Program-made: the position numbers and the translations under genes
Part shown: piece after piece, positions 16,669 to 26,596 of the stretch
How the letters are laid out: each line of letters starts with the position of its first letter
Position numbering within the stretch: the stretch's first letter is position 1
Notes under the pieces: model-generated
Databases searched by the model: none
What the model saw: only the letters and a program-made list of their open reading frames with translations
Told to the model about the DNA's origin: nothing
Source: Planctomycetaceae bacterium
GTDB lineage: Bacteria > Planctomycetota > Planctomycetia > Planctomycetales > Planctomycetaceae
Length of the DNA: 64,000 nucleotides
Direction of reading: 5' to 3'
NCBI GenBank assembly: GCA_019636285.1
Contig: JAHBXV010000004.1
Coordinates: 62,001-126,000 of the forward strand

Positions 16669-17736
16669 ATGCCCCGTGCGTCCCTTCCCAATGGTTCCAA
16701 GATGTGGCGGATGATGGTCCTTGCCGTCGGCCCGATCGCGCTCACCGCGATCTGCTATGCCGTCGCCGCTCCGCAATCCGAAAATTCCGTTCAATCGCTG
16801 ACGTCGCCGGTACGGGATCGAACCGCAAAATCGGATTCCGCAACGACGGACGAATCCGTGGCTGCCCTGTCTCGGATGGTCCTGTCTCGGATGATGGTGC
16901 CTGAACGCGAGCGGCTGACCCGTTTATTGCCGAGCCCCACGAATTTTTTCGAAGCGTCCGAGTTCCTGTACGCCGGCGATGTCTCGACGCGAGTCTTGCG
17001 CCAGATCCACGACGATTGGGTGGCCCCCATCCGTCGTTCGCTGGAAGTCGACTTCTTCGATCATCGTCCCACTGGTCCCGTCGTCGTCGTGGTGATGTCC
17101 GACGACGATCGCTACCGCGAGGCGAGCCTCGCCCTGGAGGGAGCCGAGCGACAGGAGTATGCCGGTTACTATTCGCGGCCGGCGCGCCGCGTCGTGGTCA
17201 ATCTTTCGACGGGCTCGGGAACACTGACGCACGAATTGACCCATGCGCTGGCCCATGCCGACTTTCCAGCGATGCCTGAATGGTTCGACGAAGGTCTGGC
17301 TTCGCTTTACGAAGAGTGTGAATACTCGGCCGAAGGCAACCAGTTGCGCGGGCAAGACAACTGGCGTCTGCAGGTGCTGGCCGAGGCGCTTCGCAAGGAT
17401 CGGCTGCCCACGCTCGACGAAATGCTGCTTTCGACGTTCGGCCGATCGAGCGACCCGGCGGTCGAATACGCGCAGGCGAGGTACCTGTGCCTGTATTTAC
17501 AGGATCAGGGATTGCTCGCGGCCTACTATCGCAAATGTCGCGAAATCGACCCCGCTGGACGTGCCACTCTGGCCGGACTATTGGGGCTCAGCGATGTCGC
17601 CGCCGTGGATGCAGCCTTTCGAAGCTGGCTGATGGAACGAATCGAACGTCTGGATGCCCAGACCTCCCGCCGGATCGAGGCGCCCGAAGTTCTACGTCAG
17701 GCCGATACGATTCATCGCCGCTCCGTCCCTCGCTAA
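16669..17736 (+). CDS. Secreted gluzincin-type metallopeptidase-like protein
   Basis: A 355-residue protein with an N-terminal hydrophobic segment (MMVLAVGPIALTAICYAVAA) that is a signal peptide or anchor. The zinc-binding HELTH motif is at His188-His192 and the third ligand is probably Glu208 in EWFDEGLAS, the spacing seen in gluzincin (peptidase MA-like, DUF1570-type) proteins. The active-site Glu is 189. It should therefore be an exported zinc peptidase, substrate unknown. The ATG at 16669 is preceded by a TTG in frame; ATG 16702 would put the hydrophobic segment nearer the N-terminus and is equally possible. The gene is convergent with the ExeA-like gene, overlapping it by 4 bases. Confidence 0.75.
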   Translation: MPRASLPNGSKMWRMMVLAVGPIALTAICYAVAAPQSENSVQSLTSPVRDRTAKSDSATTDESVAALSRMVLSRMMVPERERLTRLLPSPTNFFEASEFLYAGDVSTRVLRQIHDDWVAPIRRSLEVDFFDHRPTGPVVVVVMSDDDRYREASLALEGAERQEYAGYYSRPARRVVVNLSTGSGTLTHELTHALAHADFPAMPEWFDEGLASLYEECEYSAEGNQLRGQDNWRLQVLAEALRKDRLPTLDEMLLSTFGRSSDPAVEYAQARYLCLYLQDQGLLAAYYRKCREIDPAGRATLAGLLGLSDVAAVDAAFRSWLMERIERLDAQTSRRIEAPEVLRQADTIHRRSVPR

Positions 17737-19445
17737 CCGCGCCGTGAGCGTTCCGCCAATTGTTTCAGCCGCAGACGACTGAAGAGATTGCGATAGGGGC
17801 GGTCTCCGGACGGCACCGGCGACTCATCCGATTCCGCGGACCATTGGTGGTCCTCGGCTGGATTCTCCAGGTGTTGGAGATCCGTCGGCAATGGCGGACG
17901 CGCTGTCTCAATCACGGAATCGGCGAGACTTTCGGCGGCACGATTCCCGCTCCCTTCGTGGATGCCCGGCTTGGCGAAAGCGGCGGTCTCGGAACGCAAC
18001 TCAACGACACTGCGATGAATCGCATCCTCCGCTGCTTCTTCTTCGACAACGCGCGGCCGAGAGGCAGCCGGTTGAGCAGCGTCTATCGGGCCAGCCGGCG
18101 GTGCGGGATTTTGGTTTGAACCCGCGGAGGCAACAAGCGGAATCAGCCGCGAGATTTGCGTATCGGGTGGTGTGAATTCGAAGGCGTCGAATTCATCACT
18201 GAGCGACGTGTCGTCGTCAGCTCGCGTCGCATCGGATCCGGCGATTGGTTCCGCGACTCGACCCGACTCTGGCCGCGCGTAGGGATCGTAGACGACCTCC
18301 TCTTCTTCGAGGTCGACATCGTTATACGATTCGTCGAGATCACTCCTCGACGGGACGGATGTTTCGAGCCGCGATATTCGCGGCACGCTGGTGAGTTCCA
18401 CGAACGAACCCGGGTCGATCGATCGCAGCGTGTCAGCTTCGTCTTCGCGAGTTGGAGTTGGTTCGTGGTCGACGGTTGGAAATTCCTCCATGGAGTCGAA
18501 TGCGGAACTCGATTCGCTGGAAGCGGGACCGTCGAAACCAATCTCCACCGCGGACATGCCCGACTGGTCGGAGGTGACTCGCGTCCGGGTGAACAGATCG
18601 CTGTCGGCTTGCGAGCGTGGCGATCGCCATGGCAGCGGGAGATGTCGCAAATCGTCCAGAGCTTCTTCCACGGCCAGCCGCGCGACGGGCTTCTGCTCGG
18701 CGACATAGGAAAGGAGCAGCACGTGATCGCCCAGTTGATTCAGGCAGCGCGGCAAGCCGTCGCAGGCCTCGACGATGGCCTCCAGGGCCGACTCATCGAA
18801 GACTTCCGTGAGTCGTCCGCCCGCCCAGGTCAAACGGTAATCGATATATTCACGCGACTCTTCTCGCGTGAACGTGGGCAGACAGACGTGCGATCGCAAC
18901 CGTTGGTTCAGTGGCTGAAGCTGGGGATGAGCGAGTGTTTCTTCGAGGCGCGGCTGCCCCGACAGCAGCAGCCGCACCAGGGGAGTTCCTCCCTCCGCCA
19001 GATCGGCGAGCATCCGGAGTTCTTCCAGCAGTCCTTCCGAAAGGTGTTCGGCTTCGTCAACGATCAAGACGAGGCCGCGGGTCGACTGGCCTCGCTCGCG
19101 AATCGCCGGGACGAGGCGCAGCCGCAATTCCTGCTCGCCCAGACTGGCGTAGGGCTGTCCCAATTCGCTGAGCAGCGTTTGCAGAAGAGCTCGGCGACTT
19201 CCAAAGCCGGAATGCGTGAGCGCCACGAGGGAGAATTGGCGGCGGAGATCTTGCGCGACCTGCGAGCAGATGAGTGTCTTGCCGCTCCCCGCGGGGCCCA
19301 ACAACAGGGCGACGCCCTGCCCCGATTCCAGGCAGACCGTCAATTCGTCGACGGCGCCGCGCGTTGCCTCGGTCGAGAAGAAACAGCTCGGATCCGGAGT
19401 CGCGGAGAACGGACGTCGGGACAAACCGAACCAGGCCTCGTACAT
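17733..19445 (-). CDS. ExeA/GspA-like AAA ATPase with long acidic tail
   Basis: A 570-residue protein. It begins MYEAWFGLSRRPFSATPDP, the classic opening of ExeA-family ATPases. Walker A GPAGSGKT is at 50-57, Walker B LVLIVDE with Asp130-Glu131, and a sensor region around LLLSGQPRLEETL. Residues about 275-570 are a low-complexity Ser/Glu/Asp/Pro-rich tail without a recognised peptidoglycan-binding domain, ending in a short basic helix. ExeA energises assembly of the type II secretion port, but no secretion genes are near, so its job here is open. The ATG at 19445 has AAGGATC upstream; the in-frame extension before it is Arg-rich and unlikely. Confidence 0.8.
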   Translation of the reverse strand: MYEAWFGLSRRPFSATPDPSCFFSTEATRGAVDELTVCLESGQGVALLLGPAGSGKTLICSQVAQDLRRQFSLVALTHSGFGSRRALLQTLLSELGQPYASLGEQELRLRLVPAIRERGQSTRGLVLIVDEAEHLSEGLLEELRMLADLAEGGTPLVRLLLSGQPRLEETLAHPQLQPLNQRLRSHVCLPTFTREESREYIDYRLTWAGGRLTEVFDESALEAIVEACDGLPRCLNQLGDHVLLLSYVAEQKPVARLAVEEALDDLRHLPLPWRSPRSQADSDLFTRTRVTSDQSGMSAVEIGFDGPASSESSSAFDSMEEFPTVDHEPTPTREDEADTLRSIDPGSFVELTSVPRISRLETSVPSRSDLDESYNDVDLEEEEVVYDPYARPESGRVAEPIAGSDATRADDDTSLSDEFDAFEFTPPDTQISRLIPLVASAGSNQNPAPPAGPIDAAQPAASRPRVVEEEAAEDAIHRSVVELRSETAAFAKPGIHEGSGNRAAESLADSVIETARPPLPTDLQHLENPAEDHQWSAESDESPVPSGDRPYRNLFSRLRLKQLAERSRRG

Positions 19446-19892
19446 CGTCAGGATCCTTCCGTCGCGAACGCCTCTCGGCGGCAGCCGTGAGGAATCGTAT
19501 CGTCGCACCACGCCCGGAGCTCGGTCTCCACGGCGTCCACGAGGGAAGCGCGTGTCGATACCGGTAGACACCTTCTTCAGGCTGATCGAGCCCCCGGGGG
19601 TTTCTTCTTGAGCACAACCGATACGGAATGGAATCTCTCGTCAGGCTTCCCATTTTTCCTAATCCTCCTGTGTTGGTGTTCAGAAGAGGACTTCGGAATC
19701 GTCGGATTTTTCGAAAGCCTTTTTGAGATAACGGTTTTTGACGACGCAGGGCGGGTGAAAAGGAGGTACATGAGAAACCATTTCTTCATCTCCGCCGCGC
19801 TATCGCGACAAACTCGTTGATTGCGGAGGGGCTCCTGTCGGGTACGATAGGAAACGGTGTTGAGTTCCCTTGTCGGTCACGGGAGGCGGGAT
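19446..19892. other. Divergent promoter region between the ExeA-like gene and phoH
   Basis: About 450 bases. The part from 19660 to 19750 is AT-rich for this genome and likely contains promoters. A short open frame at 19770-19820 (16 codons, MRNHFFISAALSRQTR) is preceded by a perfect AGGAGGT, but only 2 bases separate that from the ATG, which is too close for efficient initiation. I list it as a possible leader peptide only. Confidence 0.35.
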
Positions 19893-20963
<1,071 letters not shown>

Positions 20964-21088
20964 CGGCTCATTGTTGAAGCCCGTTCCGGGCGAGGGAAGC
21001 CTTCGTGAATGCCACGAGATTGTCGGAAGCCCGACCGGGTTGGTCGGCGAACCACGCGTTCGTGGTGCCCGCGAGGAGTTGAAGACCT

Positions 21089-23398
21089 GTGAGTTCGCCG
21101 CGCAAGTCGCGTCTGTCCCGCACCGCTCCGATGAAAGCGCCATCGGGACCGTGGGCGCGCGTGCGTGCCGCGCTGACCGACGCCGACCTGCTGTTGCGGC
21201 TGGCCATCACGGGACTGGCTCTGGTGATTTTGACCGCGCTCCTCGGCGGCTGGCGGATCCCGTTTCCCTACCGCCTGGGGGATGAGGCGACGAACGGAGT
21301 CTCCGCGCGGATCGATTTCGACCGGGTCAACGAACGAAAGACCGATCTGGCTCGTCTGGAAGTCGAAGACCAGATTGTTCCGATCTATCGGTATTCGCCG
21401 CTCGATCTGTTCGATCTTCAGTACCTGCTGCGACAGGATTTGTTCGAGGTCGCGCCAGTCGATTCTCCCCAGGATCTGGCGGCCGAGACGCGGGCGGCAT
21501 TTGGAATTCTGTGGTCGGCCTCGGACGAGGGAAACGACTCGGAAGACTCCAAAAATTCCGGCTGGCTGAGACTCAAAGAGGTGGTCGGCAATCGTGAATC
21601 GGCCGAAGCCCGCATCGACGCGTTGGTCGCCGAGTTCAACCAGTTTTCGGCCCCGCTCAGAGTCCATGGTGTCCTCGATCCGAACGAACTGTCGCGCCGG
21701 GATCTGCGGCCCGAGCAGGTGATACGAGTCAGAAACCGGGACGTTCCCGACCAGGAAACCGAAGTCATCGTGGCCAATGTGCTGTTGGCCGAAATGCTGA
21801 AGACCACGGGCGCGCTGGGACGCAGTTGGGACAACTTTCCCGGCATGAAGAAACTTCAGCCCCTGATGGAGCGATGGCTGGTCCAGCGGGTGAAACCGAA
21901 CCTCGAGTTCGATGAGACCGCGACGATCGCCGAACGGGCCTTGGCGCGCCAGAGCGTCGCGCCGATTCGCGATACCTATAAGCGAGGAACGCTCCTGGTG
22001 GCTCCGGGAACGCGCCTGGACGACGAGTCGCTCGCGATTCTGAAGTCGCAGCACGAGGCAGTCGAGGAACGCATTCCGATCACGGAACGACTGGTGCGGT
22101 TGGCCACGGTGCTGGGACTGCTCCTGGTCCTTGCAACGATTCATGGCACCTACCTGGTCCGCAACGAGCCCGCGCTGGTGGGTCAGGTCTCGCGACTGCT
22201 GATCTACCTGACCGTGGTCGTGACTTCGATCGCGAGCGCGCTCTGGCTGTCGTTCGACCCCTGGCGGGCCGAAATCATCCCCCTGCTCTGCACGGTGATG
22301 ATTCTGGCGATTGCCTATAACCAGGTGCTCGCGGCGATCACAGGGTTCGGGATGTCGCTGATCCTGGTCTTGTCGATGGGACGCGGCGTTGGCGAGTTTG
22401 TTCTTTTGATGTCCGGTATCGCCGCGGCCGTCGTGCCGCTCAATCAGGTCTCGTCGCGATCGAAAGTGGTGAAGATCGGTTTCGGAGCAGCCGTGACCTA
22501 TTTTCTTGTCAGTTGGGGGGAGTCGATTCTGGCTCACCAGCAGCTTGACCGGATGCTGACCGATTTCACCCTCCTGCGAGAGAGCTTGCGGGGAGCCGCC
22601 TGGTGCCTGGCAGCCGGATATCTCGTCGCGGGGAGCCTGCCGTTCATCGAGCAGACGTTCGGGATGGTGACCGATATCAGTCTCCTGGAGTTGAGCGACG
22701 TCTCGCATCCACTGCTTCAGGAACTGGTCCGCCGCGCGCCGGGAACGTACAACCACTCGATCGGCGTGGCGACGATCAGCGAAACGGCCGCGGACGCGAT
22801 CGGGGCCAACGGTCTATTGTGCCGCGTGGGGGCCTACTTCCACGACATCGGCAAGATGATGAAGCCGCAGTATTTCGTCGAGAACATGACGGCCGGGCAG
22901 GACAGCCGTCACGAGCATCTGAACCCCGCGATGAGCACGCTGGTCATCATTGGACACGTCAAAGACGGCGTCGACCTCGCGCAGCGGCAGGGGTTGCCTC
23001 GGCCGCTGATCGACTTCATTGAGCAACACCACGGCACGACGCTGGTCGAGTACTTCTTTCATGCGGCGACCAGGCAGGCCGAGTCGGATCCCGAGCATCG
23101 CAGCCGCGTGGAGGAGTCGTCATTCCGGTATCCCGGCCCCAAGCCGCAGACGCGCGAAGCGGCAGTGCTGATGATCGCGGATGCCGTCGAGGGGGCAAGC
23201 CGCACGCTGACCGAGCCGACGCCCAAGCGGATTGAAACGCTGGTGCATGACATCGCCATGAAACGGCTGCTCGACGGTCAATTCGATGAATGCTCGCTGA
23301 CTTTGCGGGAACTGGCGATTGTCGAGGACTCGCTCACCAAGTCGCTGATTGGCATCTATCATGGCCGCATCAAGTACCCCGAACAGCGAACCGCCTGA
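21089..23398 (+). CDS. pgpH: Cyclic di-AMP phosphodiesterase, 7TM-HD type
   Basis: A 769-residue membrane protein of the PgpH family. One membrane helix is at about residues 35-57, followed by an extracytoplasmic domain to about 325, a block of about seven helices to 535, and a cytoplasmic HD domain. The HD pair is His585-Asp586 in AYFHDIGKMMKPQYF, with RAPGTYNHSIGVA before it and FIEQHHGTT after it. PgpH enzymes hydrolyse c-di-AMP to pApA and so control osmotic and cell-wall responses. The start is a GTG with GAGGAG 11 bases upstream. The stop TGA at 23396-23398 directly abuts the ybeY start codon. Confidence 0.93.
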   Translation: MSSPRKSRLSRTAPMKAPSGPWARVRAALTDADLLLRLAITGLALVILTALLGGWRIPFPYRLGDEATNGVSARIDFDRVNERKTDLARLEVEDQIVPIYRYSPLDLFDLQYLLRQDLFEVAPVDSPQDLAAETRAAFGILWSASDEGNDSEDSKNSGWLRLKEVVGNRESAEARIDALVAEFNQFSAPLRVHGVLDPNELSRRDLRPEQVIRVRNRDVPDQETEVIVANVLLAEMLKTTGALGRSWDNFPGMKKLQPLMERWLVQRVKPNLEFDETATIAERALARQSVAPIRDTYKRGTLLVAPGTRLDDESLAILKSQHEAVEERIPITERLVRLATVLGLLLVLATIHGTYLVRNEPALVGQVSRLLIYLTVVVTSIASALWLSFDPWRAEIIPLLCTVMILAIAYNQVLAAITGFGMSLILVLSMGRGVGEFVLLMSGIAAAVVPLNQVSSRSKVVKIGFGAAVTYFLVSWGESILAHQQLDRMLTDFTLLRESLRGAAWCLAAGYLVAGSLPFIEQTFGMVTDISLLELSDVSHPLLQELVRRAPGTYNHSIGVATISETAADAIGANGLLCRVGAYFHDIGKMMKPQYFVENMTAGQDSRHEHLNPAMSTLVIIGHVKDGVDLAQRQGLPRPLIDFIEQHHGTTLVEYFFHAATRQAESDPEHRSRVEESSFRYPGPKPQTREAAVLMIADAVEGASRTLTEPTPKRIETLVHDIAMKRLLDGQFDECSLTLRELAIVEDSLTKSLIGIYHGRIKYPEQRTA

Positions 23399-23899
23399 TT
23401 GAACGATCGTTCCAATATCGAGATCGAACTGGTGCAGCGTTGCGATGGTCCCTCCGTTGACCAGGAGCGGGTACGCGACTGCTGCCGGCGCGTGCTGGAG
23501 CGAGAGGGGGTCGAGATTGCCTCGCTCAGCATCGCCTACGTGGACGATGTGGAAATGCAGAAACTCAACCGGGAGTACCTGGGACACGACTACCCGACAG
23601 ATGTCATCAGCTTCCTGCTGGACGATGCAATCCAGGCGGAAACGCGGTGCCTGACCGGAGAACTGGTCGTGGGGCTCGAATACGGACGCCGAATGGCGGC
23701 CCGTCACGGCTGGCGCCCGGACGACGAGTTGCTATTATACGTGGTGCATGGGCTGCTCCACTTGTGCGGTTACGACGACCTGACCGACGAGGCGAGGCCC
23801 ATCATGCGGATGCGCGAGTCCGAGTGGATTCGCGAGTTCAAGCTGGATGTCGCGGGGGTCGGCACGGAGGAAGATGCGACGAGAACTGACGATGCGTGA
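23399..23899 (+). CDS. ybeY: Endoribonuclease YbeY, 16S rRNA maturation
   Basis: A 166-residue YbeY family metalloprotein. The central DYPTDVISFLLDD block and the metal motif HGLLHLCGYDD are clear. The first two ligands are His117 and His121, but the third position of the usual HxxxHxxxxxH motif is Asp127. YbeY takes part in 16S rRNA 3'-end maturation and ribosome quality control with a metal ion. The start is a TTG immediately after the pgpH stop, so translation is coupled. The surrounding phoH-pgpH-ybeY-CBS order supports the assignment. About 125 non-coding bases separate it from the next gene. Confidence 0.9.
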   Translation: MNDRSNIEIELVQRCDGPSVDQERVRDCCRRVLEREGVEIASLSIAYVDDVEMQKLNREYLGHDYPTDVISFLLDDAIQAETRCLTGELVVGLEYGRRMAARHGWRPDDELLLYVVHGLLHLCGYDDLTDEARPIMRMRESEWIREFKLDVAGVGTEEDATRTDDA

Positions 23900-24028
23900 T
23901 GCGGAGACGGCGTTCCATTCCAACGCGAGGGTCGCGTGCGACGACGTCGCCGGGGCCAGTCCACATCGAGTTCCCGTCGAGGCAGGAGTCATGAATCGGC
24001 CAACTCTCCCTGACAGGCAGTTCGGGTG

Positions 24029-25342
24029 ATGCTCGTTGCCTCAATTGTTGTCGGGTGCCTTGTTCTCCTGTGGAGCGCGCTGGGGTGTTACGCCCTGCGC
24101 GACTTCGCCTACAGTCGCCTGGAAGACCTGTGCGAGCGCATGGGACGTGAAGAGCGGTTTCGCGATGTTTTGCGCCGACAGGAAATGGCGCAACTCGTCC
24201 TTGAGACGCTGCTGACGTTGTCGACAATCTGGGTCGGGATCGCGGTTTTCCTGCGCCTGCATACCGAAGGCGTTTCGGCCGTTCCCGCGAACCTCATTCT
24301 CTGGGGGACGCTTGCGTTTCTGGGAATCACGCTGCTCGCCGACCTGATCCCCTGGACCGTTTCTCGCATTGCCAGCGAGTGGTTTCTCTATCGCTCATGG
24401 CCGGTGATCTCGATCCTGGTGAGCATTGCCGCTCCTCTTTTGTGGGGCGCGCGGCAAGTCGATCGACTGGCTCACCGGCTCGTTGGCCGCGGCGAACCGG
24501 AAGAAGACGACGCCGCTCTGATCGACGAGGAAATTCGCACGGTCGTGGATGAAGGCCAGCGCGAGGGCCTGCTTGGCACCAATGAAGGCAAGATGATCCA
24601 GCGGGTGATGGAACTTCAGGACGAAGACGTCCGCGCGATCATGACGCCGCGCACGGAAATGCTCTGCCTGAATGTGGAATCTTCGCTCGAAGACGCGCGC
24701 CGCCAACTGGTGGAGTGGGGACATTCGCGATTGCCGGTGATCGGCGACTCGACCGACGAAATTCTCGGGATTTTGTACGCCAAGGATCTGCTGCAAGCCC
24801 TTGGCCCGAAATTGCCCGAGGGACAGTTCGTGATCCTCCGGGATCTGTTGCGCGAGCCGCTCTACATCCCGATCACCACGGAAATCCCATCACTGCTGGA
24901 GCTGATGAAACGCCGCAAAGTGCAGTTGGCCATCGTCCACGACGAATACGGCGGAGTGGCCGGCCTGGTGACCATGGAAGACATCCTCGAAGAGATCGTG
25001 GGCGAAATCGCCGACGAGTTCGACGACGACGAACTGCCGGAACAGGGCCTGCAACAGATTGCCGATGGTGTCTTTGAAGTCGATGCGGGTCTGCGCCGGG
25101 AACCGATTCGCGAAGGCTGCGCGCTGGAACTGCCGGACGACGACGAATACGAAACGATCGGCGGTTTCGTGTTCTCTCAACTGGGCCGGTTGCCAACTCC
25201 CGGAGAGTCCGTCGAGTGGGAAGGCTGGCGTTTCGTGGTCCTCGAAGTCGACCGTCGCCGCATTTCGCGACTAAGAATCGAACGCATGCAGGCCGCGGCG
25301 GACGTCGATACCAATTCCACCGGGGACTCGACGGAGTCGTAG
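24029..25342 (+). CDS. CorC/HlyC family transporter with CNNM, CBS and CorC domains
   Basis: A 437-residue protein. Its N-terminal CNNM-like membrane region (about residues 1-145, three or four helices) is followed by the conserved DEEIRTVVDEGQREGLL segment. A CBS pair spans about 200-330 with IMTPRTEMLCL and VHDEYGGVAGLVTMEDILEEIVGEI. A CorC_HlyC domain lies at about 345-425. Such proteins sit in the cytoplasmic membrane and act in Mg or Co export or homeostasis. The gene is the last of the phoH-pgpH-ybeY series, a common arrangement with ybeX/corC. A GTG directly precedes the ATG at 24029 and could be used instead. Confidence 0.88.
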   Translation: MLVASIVVGCLVLLWSALGCYALRDFAYSRLEDLCERMGREERFRDVLRRQEMAQLVLETLLTLSTIWVGIAVFLRLHTEGVSAVPANLILWGTLAFLGITLLADLIPWTVSRIASEWFLYRSWPVISILVSIAAPLLWGARQVDRLAHRLVGRGEPEEDDAALIDEEIRTVVDEGQREGLLGTNEGKMIQRVMELQDEDVRAIMTPRTEMLCLNVESSLEDARRQLVEWGHSRLPVIGDSTDEILGILYAKDLLQALGPKLPEGQFVILRDLLREPLYIPITTEIPSLLELMKRRKVQLAIVHDEYGGVAGLVTMEDILEEIVGEIADEFDDDELPEQGLQQIADGVFEVDAGLRREPIREGCALELPDDDEYETIGGFVFSQLGRLPTPGESVEWEGWRFVVLEVDRRRISRLRIERMQAAADVDTNSTGDSTES

Positions 25343-25472
25343 CGGACGCTGGTCACCGGGTTCTTCACAAATTGCCAATGAATCCGGTCGGATTTCGCAA
25401 GTGCCTGCCCCTCCGTACGTCAGTTCCTGTCGGTGCCAAGAGGAATGACCCCACGGGCGAAAGGGAGCAACA

Positions 25473-25742
25473 ATGACTCGCCTCTTTGAGTTTGAATTCT
25501 TGCTGGCGGACGAAGAACGCGATCTGCTCGAATGGTCGAACGCACTCTACGATGCCGGGGCAGATGATTCCCATCCGGGCATCCTGAATGGCGTCCCACG
25601 CGTGGCCTTCAGCCGTCAGGCCGAGACCCTTGAGGACGCCATTCGGTCGGCCCATCGCGACGTCCAGGCCGCTGGGCTCCAGGTTGTGAAGTGTGAAATG
25701 ACGGTCGAACAAGTCGTCGCGCTGGATTCCCAGGTCGCTTGA
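25473..25742 (+). CDS. Small soluble protein of unknown function
   Basis: An 89-residue protein beginning MTRLFEFEFLLADEERD. It has a strong AAGGGAG Shine-Dalgarno sequence 6 bases before the ATG. Predicted as a compact alpha/beta protein with no Cys and no membrane segment. Size and charge resemble type II antitoxins or other small accessory proteins, but I see no toxin partner beside it. It ends 15 bases before the left inverted repeat of the next cassette. Confidence 0.6.
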   Translation: MTRLFEFEFLLADEERDLLEWSNALYDAGADDSHPGILNGVPRVAFSRQAETLEDAIRSAHRDVQAAGLQVVKCEMTVEQVVALDSQVA

Positions 25743-25756
25743 TTTCGCCATAGCAG

Positions 25757-25780
25757 TAAAAAGATGCCTGCCCCCTTTTC
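25757..25780. repeat. Left imperfect inverted repeat of the 25.8-26.9 kb cassette
   Basis: The reverse complement of these 24 bases matches 26910-26933 at 18 of 24 positions, including GAAAA at one end and CAGG in the middle. The arms bracket the two overlapping genes at 25826-26819. The sequence type (A-run, GCCTG, C-run, TTTT) is like intergenic repeat termini found with REP-type elements; that comparison is from memory. Confidence 0.55.
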
Positions 25781-25825
25781 AATGTGCATGTTGAACACGG
25801 CTGTTTTGCCGAGGAAGATCAAAGC

Positions 25826-26596
25826 ATGTTCATCAAGTCTAACCTGTTCAGCACGGGCCACCCGTTCTCGGAACAACCACGCCTCTCGGATGTACTAGAA
25901 GGGCACAAGCGGCAGGTGATCGCCAAGATCAGGGCAGTCACGTCCTTGAAAGACATGACCGACGCCTTCCTGACCAAGTTGGTGAAGGAAGCGGTCGTCG
26001 CGCCGCTCGTGATCGACCTGAGCTTCGACAAGATGACGCGGGAGTTCAGGAACGAGGAGATCGAGACACCGAGCGGCCACCTCATCTCGGCAAAGGTGGC
26101 ACGGCTGTCGATTCCCTTCACTGGGGAGGAAGCCCTTTTCAAGTATTGCCCCGAGACGTGGGGTTTGACCTTTCCGAGGGGCGAGGTCTGCGGGAACAAG
26201 ATCCAGTTCGACGTCATCATTCCCGGAGACCAGAGCCCGGATCAGGTCAAGGAGGATATCCGCAAGAACTGCGACGAGATCCGCACTGCTGCGGACAGCA
26301 TCAACCTGCAGGCGCGGGCCTTCAACGAGTCGCTCCCCGACGCGGTTGAAGCGGCGTTCGCTGCGAAGTTCGAGGAACTGGAGAAGCAGCACGCGATCTT
26401 CGACGATCTGGGAATTAAGGAGCAGCAGGAACTGGTCGATGAGCCCGTCCCGGCCATGGCCACTGCTTCGCGCCCGAGGAAGAAGGTGACTCGGAAAACC
26501 TACGTCGTTCAGTACGTCCAGAACCAGTTCGTCGCGGAACTAAATCAGATCAACCAGAACACCGGGGACGTGAACAATGCAATTCAATCAAGTTAA
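25826..26596 (+). CDS. Unknown globular protein with C-terminal NQ-rich repeat motif
   Basis: I do not recognise the 256-residue product. Residues 1-145 look like an alpha/beta domain (VIDLSF, RLSIPF and IQFDVIIP strands). Residues 150-205 are strongly helical and acidic, probably a coiled coil. A basic linker, SRPRKKVTRKT, is at about 215-228. The last residues carry NQINQNTGDVNNAI at 240-253, which is repeated at the start of the next, overlapping gene. The ATG at 25826 has GAGGAAG upstream; earlier in-frame codons lack support. A single extra base at about 26585 separates this frame from the next, so the native product may be a fused protein of about 330 residues. No membrane segment or signal peptide. 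Confidence 0.6.
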   Translation: MFIKSNLFSTGHPFSEQPRLSDVLEGHKRQVIAKIRAVTSLKDMTDAFLTKLVKEAVVAPLVIDLSFDKMTREFRNEEIETPSGHLISAKVARLSIPFTGEEALFKYCPETWGLTFPRGEVCGNKIQFDVIIPGDQSPDQVKEDIRKNCDEIRTAADSINLQARAFNESLPDAVEAAFAAKFEELEKQHAIFDDLGIKEQQELVDEPVPAMATASRPRKKVTRKTYVVQYVQNQFVAELNQINQNTGDVNNAIQSS

